64,000 bases of DNA, from NCBI GenBank assembly GCA_937776645.1, contig CALMRI010000050.1:1-64000 (forward strand), given 5' to 3'. A model generated the notes under the pieces. It ran no database searches. It saw only the letters and a program-made list of their open reading frames with translations, and was not told the DNA's origin. A program made the translations under genes and the position numbers. Below, piece by piece: positions 20,691 to 30,586 of this stretch (within the stretch, counting starts at the first letter, position 1; every line of letters begins with the position of its first letter). The stretch comes from an uncultured Alphaproteobacteria bacterium (GTDB lineage: Bacteria; Pseudomonadota; Alphaproteobacteria; Thalassobaculales; Thalassobaculaceae).

Positions 20691-21017
20691 GTTCTCAATT
20701 GAAGAACCTCCCTCATGGAATGACTGCTTCGGGTCAACAAGAGACCTTTATGCTTGAGGTTTTCACGTCCGCTTTCGGGTAATTCTTGGACATTCCCGAT
20801 GGCAATCTATTGGTCTCAAAGGCACCAGGAGTGGAAGGCCGCAAAATCATCCAGTAATGTTTGCGCAACCTCCAGGTCGCCCTTATCAAAGCCTTACTAT
20901 TCAGCCCCAACCCCGAGAAGTCATGGTAAACGCGGTCTCGGGCTGTGACTTGTCTGACGTCAGCACCTGTGGGATCGATTAGGTGCTTTGCGCAGCGTTG
21001 GTCTGGCAACGCCATAT
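20691..21017. other. Intergenic, nothing recognised
   Basis: About 330 bases between the broken monooxygenase and the glutathione transferase. Open frames here look like noise. Confidence 0.4.
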
Positions 21018-21728
21018 TCAGAGCCTGGGTCTAGGGCTGAAGACGCGTTTCGCCGCTGGCCGGGCCCCAACTCTGTCGACGTAGCTGTGCAGGTGGGTCA
21101 GCCGGCCGTCGGCCTGCAGCTCTCTATCGGCGCTGGAGAAAAACCGGTAGAGGCAGTAGAAGCGGATGTCCGCGAGGGAGAAGCGCGACCCACCGGTGCC
21201 ACTTCCGCTGATTTTGCACAGGTACTCCCGCCCATCCGCCGCCAGTTGGGCGTCCAGGAAGGCGAAACCCGCCCACATCTGCTTCAAGGAAGGCGCCCGG
21301 AGGGAGGCGTGCACCTGACCCGGGCGGGTATTGCGGTAGAACTCGACGGCGTGGGCGGCGTGGCGTGCCCGCTCCATGGGCCCCAGGACCTTGTTCTCCA
21401 GCCGGACCAGCCACATCTGCGTTTCCGCACGCTCCTCCGCTGTCGTGCCCAGCAGCGGCGTCCCGATCGCCCCGCCTACCATCGACGCTGCCACGGTCTC
21501 ATCGAGGAATCGGCAAATCGCGACACTTTCGGAGATGCACATGCCGCCGTCGGTGATGAGCCACGGGATCTCACCCAGCGGGTTCATGGCCAGCATGTCC
21601 GCGGTCCGGTTTTCCCGGCGGCGCACGTCGAGCTGCACGCGCTCCGCGCACGCCTCCGTGCCGGTCTCGGCCTGGTAAAGGTGCACTACGTCGGGGTTTG
21701 GGAGGCCAGCGCCAGTGTAAAGCCGCAT
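21018..21728 (-). CDS. Glutathione S-transferase-like protein
   Basis: 236 residues. The thioredoxin-like N-domain carries the glutathione-binding NPLGEIPWLITDGG and CISESVAICRFLDE, and a helical C-domain includes FSLADIRFYC. The C-terminal 40 residues (RELQADGRLTHLHSY onward) diverge from family consensus and may reflect a frame change near the end. Function in detoxification is inferred from family only. Confidence 0.8.
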   Translation of the reverse strand: MRLYTGAGLPNPDVVHLYQAETGTEACAERVQLDVRRRENRTADMLAMNPLGEIPWLITDGGMCISESVAICRFLDETVAASMVGGAIGTPLLGTTAEERAETQMWLVRLENKVLGPMERARHAAHAVEFYRNTRPGQVHASLRAPSLKQMWAGFAFLDAQLAADGREYLCKISGSGTGGSRFSLADIRFYCLYRFFSSADRELQADGRLTHLHSYVDRVGARPAAKRVFSPRPRL

Positions 21729-22265
21729 CTGCTGAGTGCCTCCGTGTGTCTTGGCCTGAGAGCCAAGTTAAGAGTGACCGTCCGGTGAAGGCGCTCTGGG
21801 GAATTATCAGACCAATTTTCAAGGTTTGAAAAACGCCTGAACGATGGAAATATCAAGCCGTAAAATAAAAAATGACCTGCACGTGGCCTCTACCTATGCC
21901 TAAAAGCCTTTACGTGTTTCATGGTCGGGCAAGCCCACAGCATTGATCAGTGGAGCTTCAGTTTGAATTCTATGACGAGCCGATTTACCGAGTTCGCCCT
22001 CCAATCTTCTCCGCCGTCGCATGGCCCCCAATCCCAGCAGCGTTACCAACATTTCTCCGCAAATGATGGCTTGGCATGAAATATTGTGACCGAAGGCAAA
22101 TTTTAACTCGGAGTAGCTTTAAGTTCCTCTGTTGGCGGCGACCGGTTCATGGAGGCGCCATTACAATATTCAGTCCATGAGTTTCCGTCCGTCAAGTAAT
22201 CAAACTCTAAAATGAACTTTTCCGACCGTGACTACCGCGCAACTTGGCGGCGTAGTTTTCGCGCG
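21729..22265. other. Intergenic, nothing recognised
   Basis: About 540 bases of lower GC sequence between the transferase and the Rad50-like gene. I see no motif-bearing frame and no clear terminator. Confidence 0.4.
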
Positions 22266-25200
22266 TTACAAAGCCAGCCCATTCGCTCTCTGGGCGAGGA
22301 TCGACCACTGGTGCAATAAATCGCTTGCGACCCCAGTTGGAAGTTTATTCGCTGCAGGGCTCGCCAAACCTTGCAAGCGAAAATTAGCTCCGGTCAAAAT
22401 AGGCTGATCATCGATATAGCCGTTGTCGAGCAGATACCGTTCAAGGCCCTGGATACTGGCTTTCCTAAAACCCTTGAGCCGTGGGTCCTTGTTCGTTTCT
22501 AAAAAAGCGAGAAGCCGTTCCGGATCCCCATCCAGCTCTCCAGCGACTGTTACAACATCATCGAGGTACCGCTCTCTCAAGGCACCGCTATTCTCGAGGG
22601 TCGCGCGGTCCACAGGCCGTCCCCTGCCCTGTTTCCACAATTCGCAGAACACGTCGAGCAATTCGGTGCGGGCTGTAATCTCATGAGAAGAGATCTCGCC
22701 GGAACAGAGCCTGTCAGCCAGCGCAGAATCGCAGACAGTTTTCCATTGCCCCGCAAACTCGACGTTGTTGGCAAGAAGATCGTGCAAAAGGTCAAGCGAG
22801 TCCGGCAGGAGATAGAAAAAGTGCTGCTCCGCAAAGCCGAGCACTGGCTGGAAGCCGGGCACGCTGAGTGCTACGCCATACGCCTCAACTGACAACGCCT
22901 CGGGCGCTGGAACCCTTTGTCGCGGGGGAACGTGAAGCAAAAGCGGATCGCTGACACTTGCGACGCTCGTGCGGATGAAACCGAGGTCTATCGTCGAGGC
23001 TATTTCATAGTTTTCTTCGGCGAGAGCCCGGCGAATCCGCTCGACGTCGGAGGGATCGCTTGTCAGATAAAATATCTGGCGTTCCTGGTCGCTCGCGACA
23101 CGGCCGAGGCTGCGCACAATGGCTTCGAAGCGCTCGGGATCGCTTTGATCGAGCGTCTCGTCAAGAAACAGGGGAAGTGTTCTACCCTGCTCGACTTCTG
23201 CAGCGAACGCGATGCGAGCCGCCAGCAGTAATTGGACGCGCGTGCCGTCTGACAGTTCATCCAGGCCCTGTCCCTCACCGCTGCGGAGTTCGACCGCAAA
23301 CAACTGTGGTGCGTTAGCCTCCCTGCTCAAGCGTAGCTCATATTTGTGGTGGGTAAACGCCGAAAAATGAGCGTGTGCGCGCTCAAAAACACGCGGCATC
23401 TGATTTTTTTCATGCTCGGATTCTACCGAAGCAATCAAAAATTGACCCGCCCTGGAGAACAGCGCCTCGTCACGGCGGTCCAGCAATTTCGTGCGAGCTT
23501 CTTCTCGAGTGGCAATCAGATCCTGAATATCACTCCCGAGTTTCGCCCCATTCACCTGAGCGTTGATATCAGCAATCTCGTCTCGCAGACCGGACGCCTT
23601 TTCCACCGCTTGCGAGAGTTTGGCCTGCAACGCCTCCAGCCTCGGGCGATCGTACTCAGCGAGCTTAGCCTCGCCAGCCTGCTCAAGCACGTTTTGATCC
23701 AGATCAATCTGGCCGCCCAGGCGGGTTGTGTCGCTCTTCAATTTCAGGTGATGTGGCCATGCGTTGAGCAACGCTGTGAGGCCGCGTAAATCGTTATTTT
23801 TCAACGACGCATCGACATAGATTTTTTCTATCGCATCAAGAGAACGTTTGCGATCGGCGGAATTTTGCTCGAGTTGATCGGTTACTGCTTTTTCGTCGAA
23901 TATGGCCTCCCTCAACAGCGTGTTGCGACGTGCTAGCTTATCGAGGAGGGCCATGCCCATTTTGGCATCTTCGGGTTGCACTTCGTCATGGCACTGAAGG
24001 ACATTGGCTAAATACGAAAGAAGGGCTATGCACTTTTCTTCGAGTTCGAAGACCTTACCTGCCGCTTCTTCGGCATTGATGCGGGCCGTCCGCAGTTGAT
24101 CGAGCGCGCGTGCAAAATCGACCAGTTCCGCATCGGGAGGGATCACCTCAAGTTTCAGGCTGTTTGCGAGTGCTTTTCTTCTCTCTTCGAGACCTACCTC
24201 CATTTCGGTGAGCCCTTCGAGCTCACTTTCCAGTGACCGTCGTTCCACATCGCGATCGCGCACCCGCTGCATGCGGGCATCAAGCGTCGCGATTTCACCC
24301 TCAATGCTACGCAACCGAAATTCTACCGACGGGACATCCCAGGCCTCGGGTTCCTCTATACCAAGCTTCGCAAACGTGCTTTCGGCGATGGCACGTGCAC
24401 CAGAAAAAGCATTCAGGTACCGTAAGATGAACACCGGTATGGCAACGCCCAACCCAGCAGCCGCCAACAAGGCAAACGTCGGGTCGACGAACGCGGCCAA
24501 GCTAGCACCAACAACGGTCATCGCTATCGCGAGTAGCACCCAGGAGCGGCGCGCCCGGATCCTGTCTGAAAAGGTTTCAGGTTCCGGCGCGCGCAGCCAG
24601 GAACGCAACGTGTCGGCGAAACTTCTTAATTTTGCAAGCGTGCGTTGGTTTTCTTCAGGACGGTCGACATGCGTCAGAAGACGCAGTCGTTCCTGTATAG
24701 CTTTGAGTCGGGCCCCATGCCCTTCGACGGCACGCAGGAATTCGAATAGCTGGCCATGAGCGGCGAGATCGAGTGCCGACTCATCGACATTGCTGCCGCC
24801 GCATGCTGAAAGTGCGGCGGCAAGGGCATTCTGACTCGCACGATGCTCGGTTTTCGCCGTACCCAGCGCCAGTTCAACCCGGCCCAGCTCATTCCCATTT
24901 TCGCGCCAAATAGCGAGTGCTGCTTCATCCAACGTCGCGTCGAGGTGGGCATCACGTTTCGCGTCACGCGCAGCATCGCGTTGACCTTCGAGGATTCGGA
25001 CCCGTCCGTCCAATGTGTCGATCTGACCCTGTAGCTGCTCAACTTGCTCGACTTCTTTGCCGGTCAGGTTAGCCAGTCCTTCGGGTAGGGCCGCTATCTC
25101 AGCCGTGACCTGGACGAATTCCTCAAGACGCCCCGCAAGGTCCAACGCGCGTTCAACCGCGACGAGCCGCCGAGCGCTTACTTCTGCTGAAGTGAGCTGT

Positions 25201-25763
25201 TCTCTAAGGGCATCGAACTGGTCGGCACGCCGCTGAAGGCCCGCCTGTTCTCCTTCCGCCTTCTGGACCTCATGTAATGCCGCGTTGAATTCGTTCCGCT
25301 CGCGGCGGCCATGCCGTGCACCGACCCCGGTGAACAGGTCGGAAGCAATCTGGTTGAGGTCGAAGCCACCCGACATCTGGCGGCGAATTTCAGATGCTAT
25401 ATCGTGGGTGCCATCCGCAGACGGATCGATCAGATCCCGTAGGCGGAGGAAAAAATACCGGTGATTATGGGCGGCCGGCAGGTTTGGCGCCGCGCTTTCT
25501 TCGCCACGAAGTTGCCATCGCACGCGTGAGCCATCACGTTCCGCCCTCCAGGCTTCTCCGTCCAGTTCAAATTCGCCGGTAACCGAGGTTCGCAACGACG
25601 ACCCGCGACTTTCCCAGTACAGCCCTTCGACCGCTCGAGAAAGGCTCGATTTGCCAATAGCGTTCGGGCCAAACACAACATGAAAGCCGGCCCCCGCCGC
25701 ATCGATTGTGAACGGCTGGTTGATCCCGGGCAGCTGATTGATGGTGAGCTGCTTCAGTTTCAA
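22266..25763 (-). CDS. Rad50/SbcC (YhaN)-like ATPase with membrane hairpin and extra C-terminal domain
   Basis: 1165 residues, second gene of an Mre11-Rad50-type pair. Walker A is FGPNAIGKSS (31-40). The ABC signature is LDELSDGTRV (835-844) and Walker B LPLFLDETLDQSD (863-875). Long coiled coils flank a hydrophobic pair at about 407-448 (WVLLAIAMTVVGASLAAFV and FALLAAAGLGVAIPVFI), in the place where Rad50 has a zinc hook. No CxxC hook is present, as in the YhaN group. After the ATPase head about 235 further residues (930-1165) form a helical domain I do not recognise. The start overlaps the nuclease stop by 4 bases, so the two are translationally coupled. Its role in DNA-end processing or defence is inferred. 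Confidence 0.85.
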   Translation of the reverse strand: MKLKQLTINQLPGINQPFTIDAAGAGFHVVFGPNAIGKSSLSRAVEGLYWESRGSSLRTSVTGEFELDGEAWRAERDGSRVRWQLRGEESAAPNLPAAHNHRYFFLRLRDLIDPSADGTHDIASEIRRQMSGGFDLNQIASDLFTGVGARHGRRERNEFNAALHEVQKAEGEQAGLQRRADQFDALREQLTSAEVSARRLVAVERALDLAGRLEEFVQVTAEIAALPEGLANLTGKEVEQVEQLQGQIDTLDGRVRILEGQRDAARDAKRDAHLDATLDEAALAIWRENGNELGRVELALGTAKTEHRASQNALAAALSACGGSNVDESALDLAAHGQLFEFLRAVEGHGARLKAIQERLRLLTHVDRPEENQRTLAKLRSFADTLRSWLRAPEPETFSDRIRARRSWVLLAIAMTVVGASLAAFVDPTFALLAAAGLGVAIPVFILRYLNAFSGARAIAESTFAKLGIEEPEAWDVPSVEFRLRSIEGEIATLDARMQRVRDRDVERRSLESELEGLTEMEVGLEERRKALANSLKLEVIPPDAELVDFARALDQLRTARINAEEAAGKVFELEEKCIALLSYLANVLQCHDEVQPEDAKMGMALLDKLARRNTLLREAIFDEKAVTDQLEQNSADRKRSLDAIEKIYVDASLKNNDLRGLTALLNAWPHHLKLKSDTTRLGGQIDLDQNVLEQAGEAKLAEYDRPRLEALQAKLSQAVEKASGLRDEIADINAQVNGAKLGSDIQDLIATREEARTKLLDRRDEALFSRAGQFLIASVESEHEKNQMPRVFERAHAHFSAFTHHKYELRLSREANAPQLFAVELRSGEGQGLDELSDGTRVQLLLAARIAFAAEVEQGRTLPLFLDETLDQSDPERFEAIVRSLGRVASDQERQIFYLTSDPSDVERIRRALAEENYEIASTIDLGFIRTSVASVSDPLLLHVPPRQRVPAPEALSVEAYGVALSVPGFQPVLGFAEQHFFYLLPDSLDLLHDLLANNVEFAGQWKTVCDSALADRLCSGEISSHEITARTELLDVFCELWKQGRGRPVDRATLENSGALRERYLDDVVTVAGELDGDPERLLAFLETNKDPRLKGFRKASIQGLERYLLDNGYIDDQPILTGANFRLQGLASPAANKLPTGVASDLLHQWSILAQRANGLAL

Positions 25764-27103
25764 GAGCGATCACCCTCAGGATTGCCAGCAAGCATGGCAT
25801 TGAGCGCTGCCTTCCCCGAACGCATGAGAAGGTCGCGTAAAGCATCGTTCGAGAGAGGGTCGGTGGCGTTGCGTTGATCCTCAACAGGCGACCAGTTATC
25901 CTCACGCGCGATAGGGCCCAACTCGGTTCGTGCCGCGTCGAGTATGACCTGCGATTGCTCATCGCCTCGCCCTAGGGCGAGGAGCCGCTGCGCCATCAGC
26001 GCGGCCGGATCGTCTCCCTTGGCAATCTCGATGACGTCCAGACGCAACTCCATCGCGTCGACGATTTTGTTGAAAAAGACGGCCGTTCCGTCGACGACCC
26101 GCCCCATATCGTTCCACTCGCCTGCAGCGACCCGTTGCCGGATTTCCTCATAGTGGGGGCTTGCTCCGGTCAGGCGCGCGCGTAGACCGAGCGCCTGCGG
26201 CGCAACCCCGGATTCAACAAATTGGCGGACAAATCTTTCCGCTTCGGCGAGTAACCTGTCGGGCACGTCCTCGACATGTTCGAGGCCGCCGATCGAAATG
26301 GACACGTGCTCCCAGCGCAACGGCGCGAGCGGTACCTGTTCGAGATGCAAGGGACCACTATTCGGCACGCGCACGAGCCAGGGCCCGTGTGGACCCGTTT
26401 CCGACGGATCGAGGCCAACGAGAGAACCGAGATAGCCGGACGGGCGACGCCCCGCCGACGCAGCGAGGTTATCGAACGAGGGTTTATGAATGTGCCCAAG
26501 AAGCCAGGCATCGTAGCCGGTATTATCGAGCTCGCCCTGGCGGATCGGCGCATAGCGTCCGCCGGACGCGTCAAGATCGGCATGTAGCAAACCAATCCGG
26601 GGGATGCCTGCCGCAGGCGCCGGGAACGGGTTGGCTAATAATTGTGCGACCGGGCTTTGGCGCACGTAGCGTTCTCCAAAGGACCAGCCAACTACCTCGG
26701 TTATCGGTGTCTGATTCTTTGTAATGGTCCGCGCTTCCCACTGGCCACCGGCGCCCAACAGGCTGAACCCGTCAATTACCGCCGCCAATCGTGGCAGCGC
26801 CTCGAAATCATGATTACCCGCGACGGCTATGACCTGGATATCCTCCGCAAGGAGCCGCCTTATGGCGTCCTCAAGCGGCAGGATTGCCTCGAACCGGGCG
26901 TTGGAGCTTTCGACGATGTCGCCGGCAAACATCACGGCATCAACTTTCTGCTCGATCGCCAAATCGACGGAACGCCTCAGCGCGGCGGTCGGCGTGAGTT
27001 CGCGGGGGTCAAGGCCCCAGGACGGAAGCGCATCGGGCAGGCCGGAGCATGCCGTGCCGAGATGGACATCACCAATCGCAAGGATCGCCGCGCCGTCACC
27101 CAT
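25760..27103 (-). CDS. Mre11/SbcD (YhaO)-like DNA exonuclease
   Basis: Metallophosphoesterase nuclease partner of the ATPase above, 447 residues. The five metal-binding motifs are intact: AIGDVHLG, FAGDIVES, VAGNHDFE, LLHADLD and LGHIHKP. A C-terminal half of about 200 residues follows, which should dock the ATPase coiled coil. It is first in a two-gene operon with ATGA overlap. The pair stands alone between spacers of about 500 bases. Confidence 0.9.
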   Translation of the reverse strand: MGDGAAILAIGDVHLGTACSGLPDALPSWGLDPRELTPTAALRRSVDLAIEQKVDAVMFAGDIVESSNARFEAILPLEDAIRRLLAEDIQVIAVAGNHDFEALPRLAAVIDGFSLLGAGGQWEARTITKNQTPITEVVGWSFGERYVRQSPVAQLLANPFPAPAAGIPRIGLLHADLDASGGRYAPIRQGELDNTGYDAWLLGHIHKPSFDNLAASAGRRPSGYLGSLVGLDPSETGPHGPWLVRVPNSGPLHLEQVPLAPLRWEHVSISIGGLEHVEDVPDRLLAEAERFVRQFVESGVAPQALGLRARLTGASPHYEEIRQRVAAGEWNDMGRVVDGTAVFFNKIVDAMELRLDVIEIAKGDDPAALMAQRLLALGRGDEQSQVILDAARTELGPIAREDNWSPVEDQRNATDPLSNDALRDLLMRSGKAALNAMLAGNPEGDRS

Positions 27104-27668
27104 TTGGTTCTGATCCGATCAATTCTACCGGAAGAGAGTGGACCATAGACAACGGCGTACATTCAATCCGTGTGATGCGAAGACCCGCCCGCACAATGGA
27201 AACTAGATGGGGGAAAAGGGCGTTGTAAAGCGGCAGAGCAAGGCGATGAAAAGCACATAAAATCGTGTTTGCAGATAGCTCATAGAGGGTTGGTTGAAAC
27301 GCAATACAAACTGGGAAAGTTGTTTCAACTTCGACAAGCGATCATCGCTTACCCGGGGTGGTGACTAGATCGAGGCGCGACGCGGAAACACCTAGATGAA
27401 TCTATGCCAGTTGGACCAACCGAACAACAATGCCATGGGCGGTGTTTTCCCTGGCGGTCCGGCGAGGCAAACCGAAACGATTTCAATCGGATCGAGTGTG
27501 TCATTGTTGGGTCGGCCAAACAGATCCTTGAAGTGCCAGGTGATAGAGGGCGTGGCGCTGCCTTTTCGCGCGCCGTCACGTGGGTTATCATTCACCAGAT
27601 CCAAATGAAATGCTCGGGCGATCAAAAAATGCGATTTCAACAATCCTTTGATCTGGCTGAAATTCCCG
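27104..27668. other. Intergenic, nothing recognised
   Basis: About 560 bases between divergent genes (the nuclease to the left, the AMP ligase to the right). It must hold both promoters, but I cannot assign boxes with confidence. Confidence 0.4.
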
Positions 27669-29237
27669 ATGCCTCATTCGACTAGATCGATCTGCCAGAG
27701 AACGCGTGAATGGTTGGCCGATGGTGATGCGCGCCCGTTTTTGACATTCGTCGATCAAAGAGGATCCGCCCACGAACTCAGTTATGGAGAATTCGACAAA
27801 TACGCTCGTCGTATCGCCGCCCGTCTTTTGGAGCTGGGGTGCAAGCGCGGTGATAAGGTTTTGTTTTGCCGCTCACATTCCGTGGTGCTTCTCGCGAGCA
27901 TAGCTGGATGCCTGTTAGCCGGTATCGTTCCGGTAGTTTTCGCGAGCCCCTCGCAGAAATTCTCGACGGAAAATTACCTGGAAATGATACGCACCCTGAG
28001 CAGCCAACTTCAACCGGACATGGCGGTCATCGACGATCATGTATTGAAGGTGGTTCGGGACATTTTCCCGTTCAAGCTAGTTGGAGGCAGTTCCTTCGCG
28101 CCGGGTTATCTGCGAAAAATCCTGGGTATCCGAGGGGCTAAGTTTCAAGCCCCAAAGGATAGCGTGGCGTTAATTCAATATAGTTCACGAACCACCGGGT
28201 TGAAAAAAGGCGCGGTATTGACAGAAACCGCGCTCCTCGATCAAGTCGATAACTATGCAGCGGCGCTGAACATGTCGTCCGACGATCGAATCGCCAGCTG
28301 GCTGCCATTGTATCATGACATGGGGCTTGTCGCCGGCTTTGTAATGCCTTGGATTTTAGGCCTGCCGATTGTTTCAATGTCGCCGTTTGATTGGTTGATC
28401 CGACCGGAGTTTTTTCTAAAAACCGTCACGGCATCCAGGTCGACGCTGATGTGGCAGCCAAATTTCGCGTTCTCCCACCTAGCCCGATTATTTCAAGGCA
28501 AGGATCTTTCGGGTATTGATCTGTCCTCGCTGCGAATGGTCATTAATTGTTCCGAACCGATTACCGAATCCGCCCACGCGGCGTTCCTTGATGTCTTTGC
28601 GGCGTGCGGTATTTCCGACCGTCAACTGGCTACCTGTTATGCCATGGCGGAAACAACATTCGCCGTCACCAATTCCGTCGCGAATTCCACTCCCGTCAAG
28701 AAAGCCGTCGCCCCGGCCAGTCTTGGCCTTGGCGAGGCGGTGCGGCCAGGAGAGATGACGCTCGTGTCCTCGGGCCGGGCCATCCCCGGGACGAAGGTTG
28801 AAATCGTCGACGAGAGTGGCCGGCCGCGAGAGACAGGCATCGTCGGAGAAATTCGTATCGCCTCCGAATCCATGATGAGCTGCTACCTCGGTATCGACCC
28901 CAGCGAGACTTTCACCACCGAGAGGTCTTATCCGACGGGCGATGTGGGTTTCTTGCAGGGCGGTGAATTGTTCGTCCTTGGTCGCAAGGACGACACGCTT
29001 ATCGTCCGGGGACAAAACGTCTACCCACAATCCGTCGAAGAGTTGGTGTCGCTGGTTTCAGGCGTGGTTCCGGGCCGCTGCGTCGCCTTCGGATCGCGCC
29101 TATTCTCAAAAGACAGTGAAGACCTGATCATCCTGGCGGAGAGTCGGGAAACGGACGCTAGGCAGCGATCCACGATCGCAGCTCGGATTACCGCGAGTAT
29201 TGCCAAGGTCTTGGATGTTCCGCCGCGCGAAAGCTAA
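27669..29237 (+). CDS. Acyl-AMP ligase (FAAL-like), cut before its A10 motif
   Basis: Adenylate-forming enzyme activating a carboxylic acid for loading onto an acyl carrier protein. I start at the ATG at 27669 (MPHSTRSICQRTREWLADGD). It has ALIQYSSRTTGLKKGAVLT (A3 loop), SWLPLYHDMGLVAGF typical of fatty acyl-AMP ligases, CYAMAETTFAV (A5), YPTGDVGFLQGGELFVLGR (A7/A8) and GQNVYPQSVEELV. The frame stops at TAA 29235-29237, just before the catalytic-lysine motif A10. That motif is encoded at once downstream in the same frame, at the start of the next ORF. The stop therefore probably interrupts an originally single protein. If it is not read through, the adenylation step should be crippled. Confidence 0.85.
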   Translation: MPHSTRSICQRTREWLADGDARPFLTFVDQRGSAHELSYGEFDKYARRIAARLLELGCKRGDKVLFCRSHSVVLLASIAGCLLAGIVPVVFASPSQKFSTENYLEMIRTLSSQLQPDMAVIDDHVLKVVRDIFPFKLVGGSSFAPGYLRKILGIRGAKFQAPKDSVALIQYSSRTTGLKKGAVLTETALLDQVDNYAAALNMSSDDRIASWLPLYHDMGLVAGFVMPWILGLPIVSMSPFDWLIRPEFFLKTVTASRSTLMWQPNFAFSHLARLFQGKDLSGIDLSSLRMVINCSEPITESAHAAFLDVFAACGISDRQLATCYAMAETTFAVTNSVANSTPVKKAVAPASLGLGEAVRPGEMTLVSSGRAIPGTKVEIVDESGRPRETGIVGEIRIASESMMSCYLGIDPSETFTTERSYPTGDVGFLQGGELFVLGRKDDTLIVRGQNVYPQSVEELVSLVSGVVPGRCVAFGSRLFSKDSEDLIILAESRETDARQRSTIAARITASIAKVLDVPPRES

Positions 29238-29240
29238 ATC

Positions 29241-30512
29241 GTGGACCATATGAGCTTGAAAAAATCAACCTCGGGAAAAATCTCTCGAAACGCGAACAGA
29301 GACATTTTTGAACAGTCCAATGAACGATCGAGCCCGCGCGATGAGCACGAGTCCAAGACCGAGTTTGCGACGGCCCTCAGATCCTTCATCCACGACGAAT
29401 TCGCCAAGGGCCGGGAAATCACCGACCAGACACCGTTACTCAGTGGTGGATTGGTGGATTCCCTAGGCTTGGTGAATGTGCTGCTTTTCGTCGAGGAGAC
29501 CTTGAAGAGGCAGGCACCATTGCCAACCGTCATTGGGTTTCATCACTACGACACCATTGAGCGCATCATTTATCTATTCGGCCCACATTCCGAGGTCGCC
29601 GACTTTACCGGTATTCCCACCCCTAAACCGGCACGGGAAGAGAAGCTCCAGCGCTATAAAAATAGCCAACGGGATTTTGATTTTATTTTGTTTTCTTCGA
29701 GTACCATGATGTTGACGCCAACTCGACGCCTTGCCGCCATTGGACATAATGCTTTTAATTTTTCGCTTTCAGGCGGTAGGGTTATCGACTTCTATACGTT
29801 GCTAAGATTTGTCGAAGAAAATGGATCGCGAATGCCACGGCGCATTCTCATGGGATGCGACCCCGATACGATCTTGCGTAAGTCCTTATCGCCTTTATTC
29901 AAGGACCCAAATCCGGATTTAGAACCCTTCTTGGAAGAAATACGGATTTCCGTGAAACGTGACCCGGTCGAATCGAATGATGGAGGATCCGATAGAAGTT
30001 CGAGACTGGCTGCCCGATTAAGGCAATTGCAAGACTCCGAATGGTCGCCGAAGCAGTACGACTTTGAACTAGTGGCCAATGGTGACCAGATCAGGACCGA
30101 TCGGATGGCAACGAACCAACTGAGCATTTCCGATGACGCAATTCGGTCGGATCTGTCGGGGAAAAAAATTCACATCGACCAAATACTTGATTTTGTCCCT
30201 CCCCGAAATGGCCGGGCCATGATGGGACTGGCCGAGATCGCGCGGCGCCACGACATCTATGTTGATATTGTTCTGCCCCCCGTTCATCCCTTGTATCGGG
30301 CGGAAATTTCCAATGATCCAAAATACCGGCGCGGTATCGACCTGACCCATGGCTTGATCGAATATGCGAAATTCGAAAATCTTACCGTCCATGATTTTTG
30401 TGACATTCGGTCATTCGGGGGCGTGACGGGGGACTTCGACGATTCAACGCATCCTGGTCCAGAGAATTGTTTCCGGGTTTTGCGAAAACTGTTCCCTGGT
30501 CTGGACCGGTAG
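29241..30512 (+). CDS. A10 motif, acyl carrier domain and SGNH/DltD-like hydrolase
   Basis: In frame with the preceding ligase, separated by one TAA. Residues 5-15 (SLKKSTSGKIS, Lys13) are the A10 motif of adenylate-forming enzymes and belong to the ligase. Residues about 40-110 form an acyl carrier domain with the phosphopantetheine serine in GGLVDSLGLVNV (Ser74). Residues about 145-423 resemble SGNH/DltD acyltransfer enzymes: DFILFSSSTMML (putative nucleophile near Ser152) and a C-terminal DDSTHPGPENCF supplying Asp and His. Together with the ligase this looks like a DltA-DltC-DltD-like or FAAL-ACP relay moving an acyl group. The target is unknown. No signal peptide is present. Confidence 0.7.
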   Translation: MDHMSLKKSTSGKISRNANRDIFEQSNERSSPRDEHESKTEFATALRSFIHDEFAKGREITDQTPLLSGGLVDSLGLVNVLLFVEETLKRQAPLPTVIGFHHYDTIERIIYLFGPHSEVADFTGIPTPKPAREEKLQRYKNSQRDFDFILFSSSTMMLTPTRRLAAIGHNAFNFSLSGGRVIDFYTLLRFVEENGSRMPRRILMGCDPDTILRKSLSPLFKDPNPDLEPFLEEIRISVKRDPVESNDGGSDRSSRLAARLRQLQDSEWSPKQYDFELVANGDQIRTDRMATNQLSISDDAIRSDLSGKKIHIDQILDFVPPRNGRAMMGLAEIARRHDIYVDIVLPPVHPLYRAEISNDPKYRRGIDLTHGLIEYAKFENLTVHDFCDIRSFGGVTGDFDDSTHPGPENCFRVLRKLFPGLDR

Positions 30513-30586
30513 GAATATTTGGTCCAAGACACGATCGAGCACGCGGCAATCGCAACAGACCATGACCCCGGAACATTCTCGACGGC

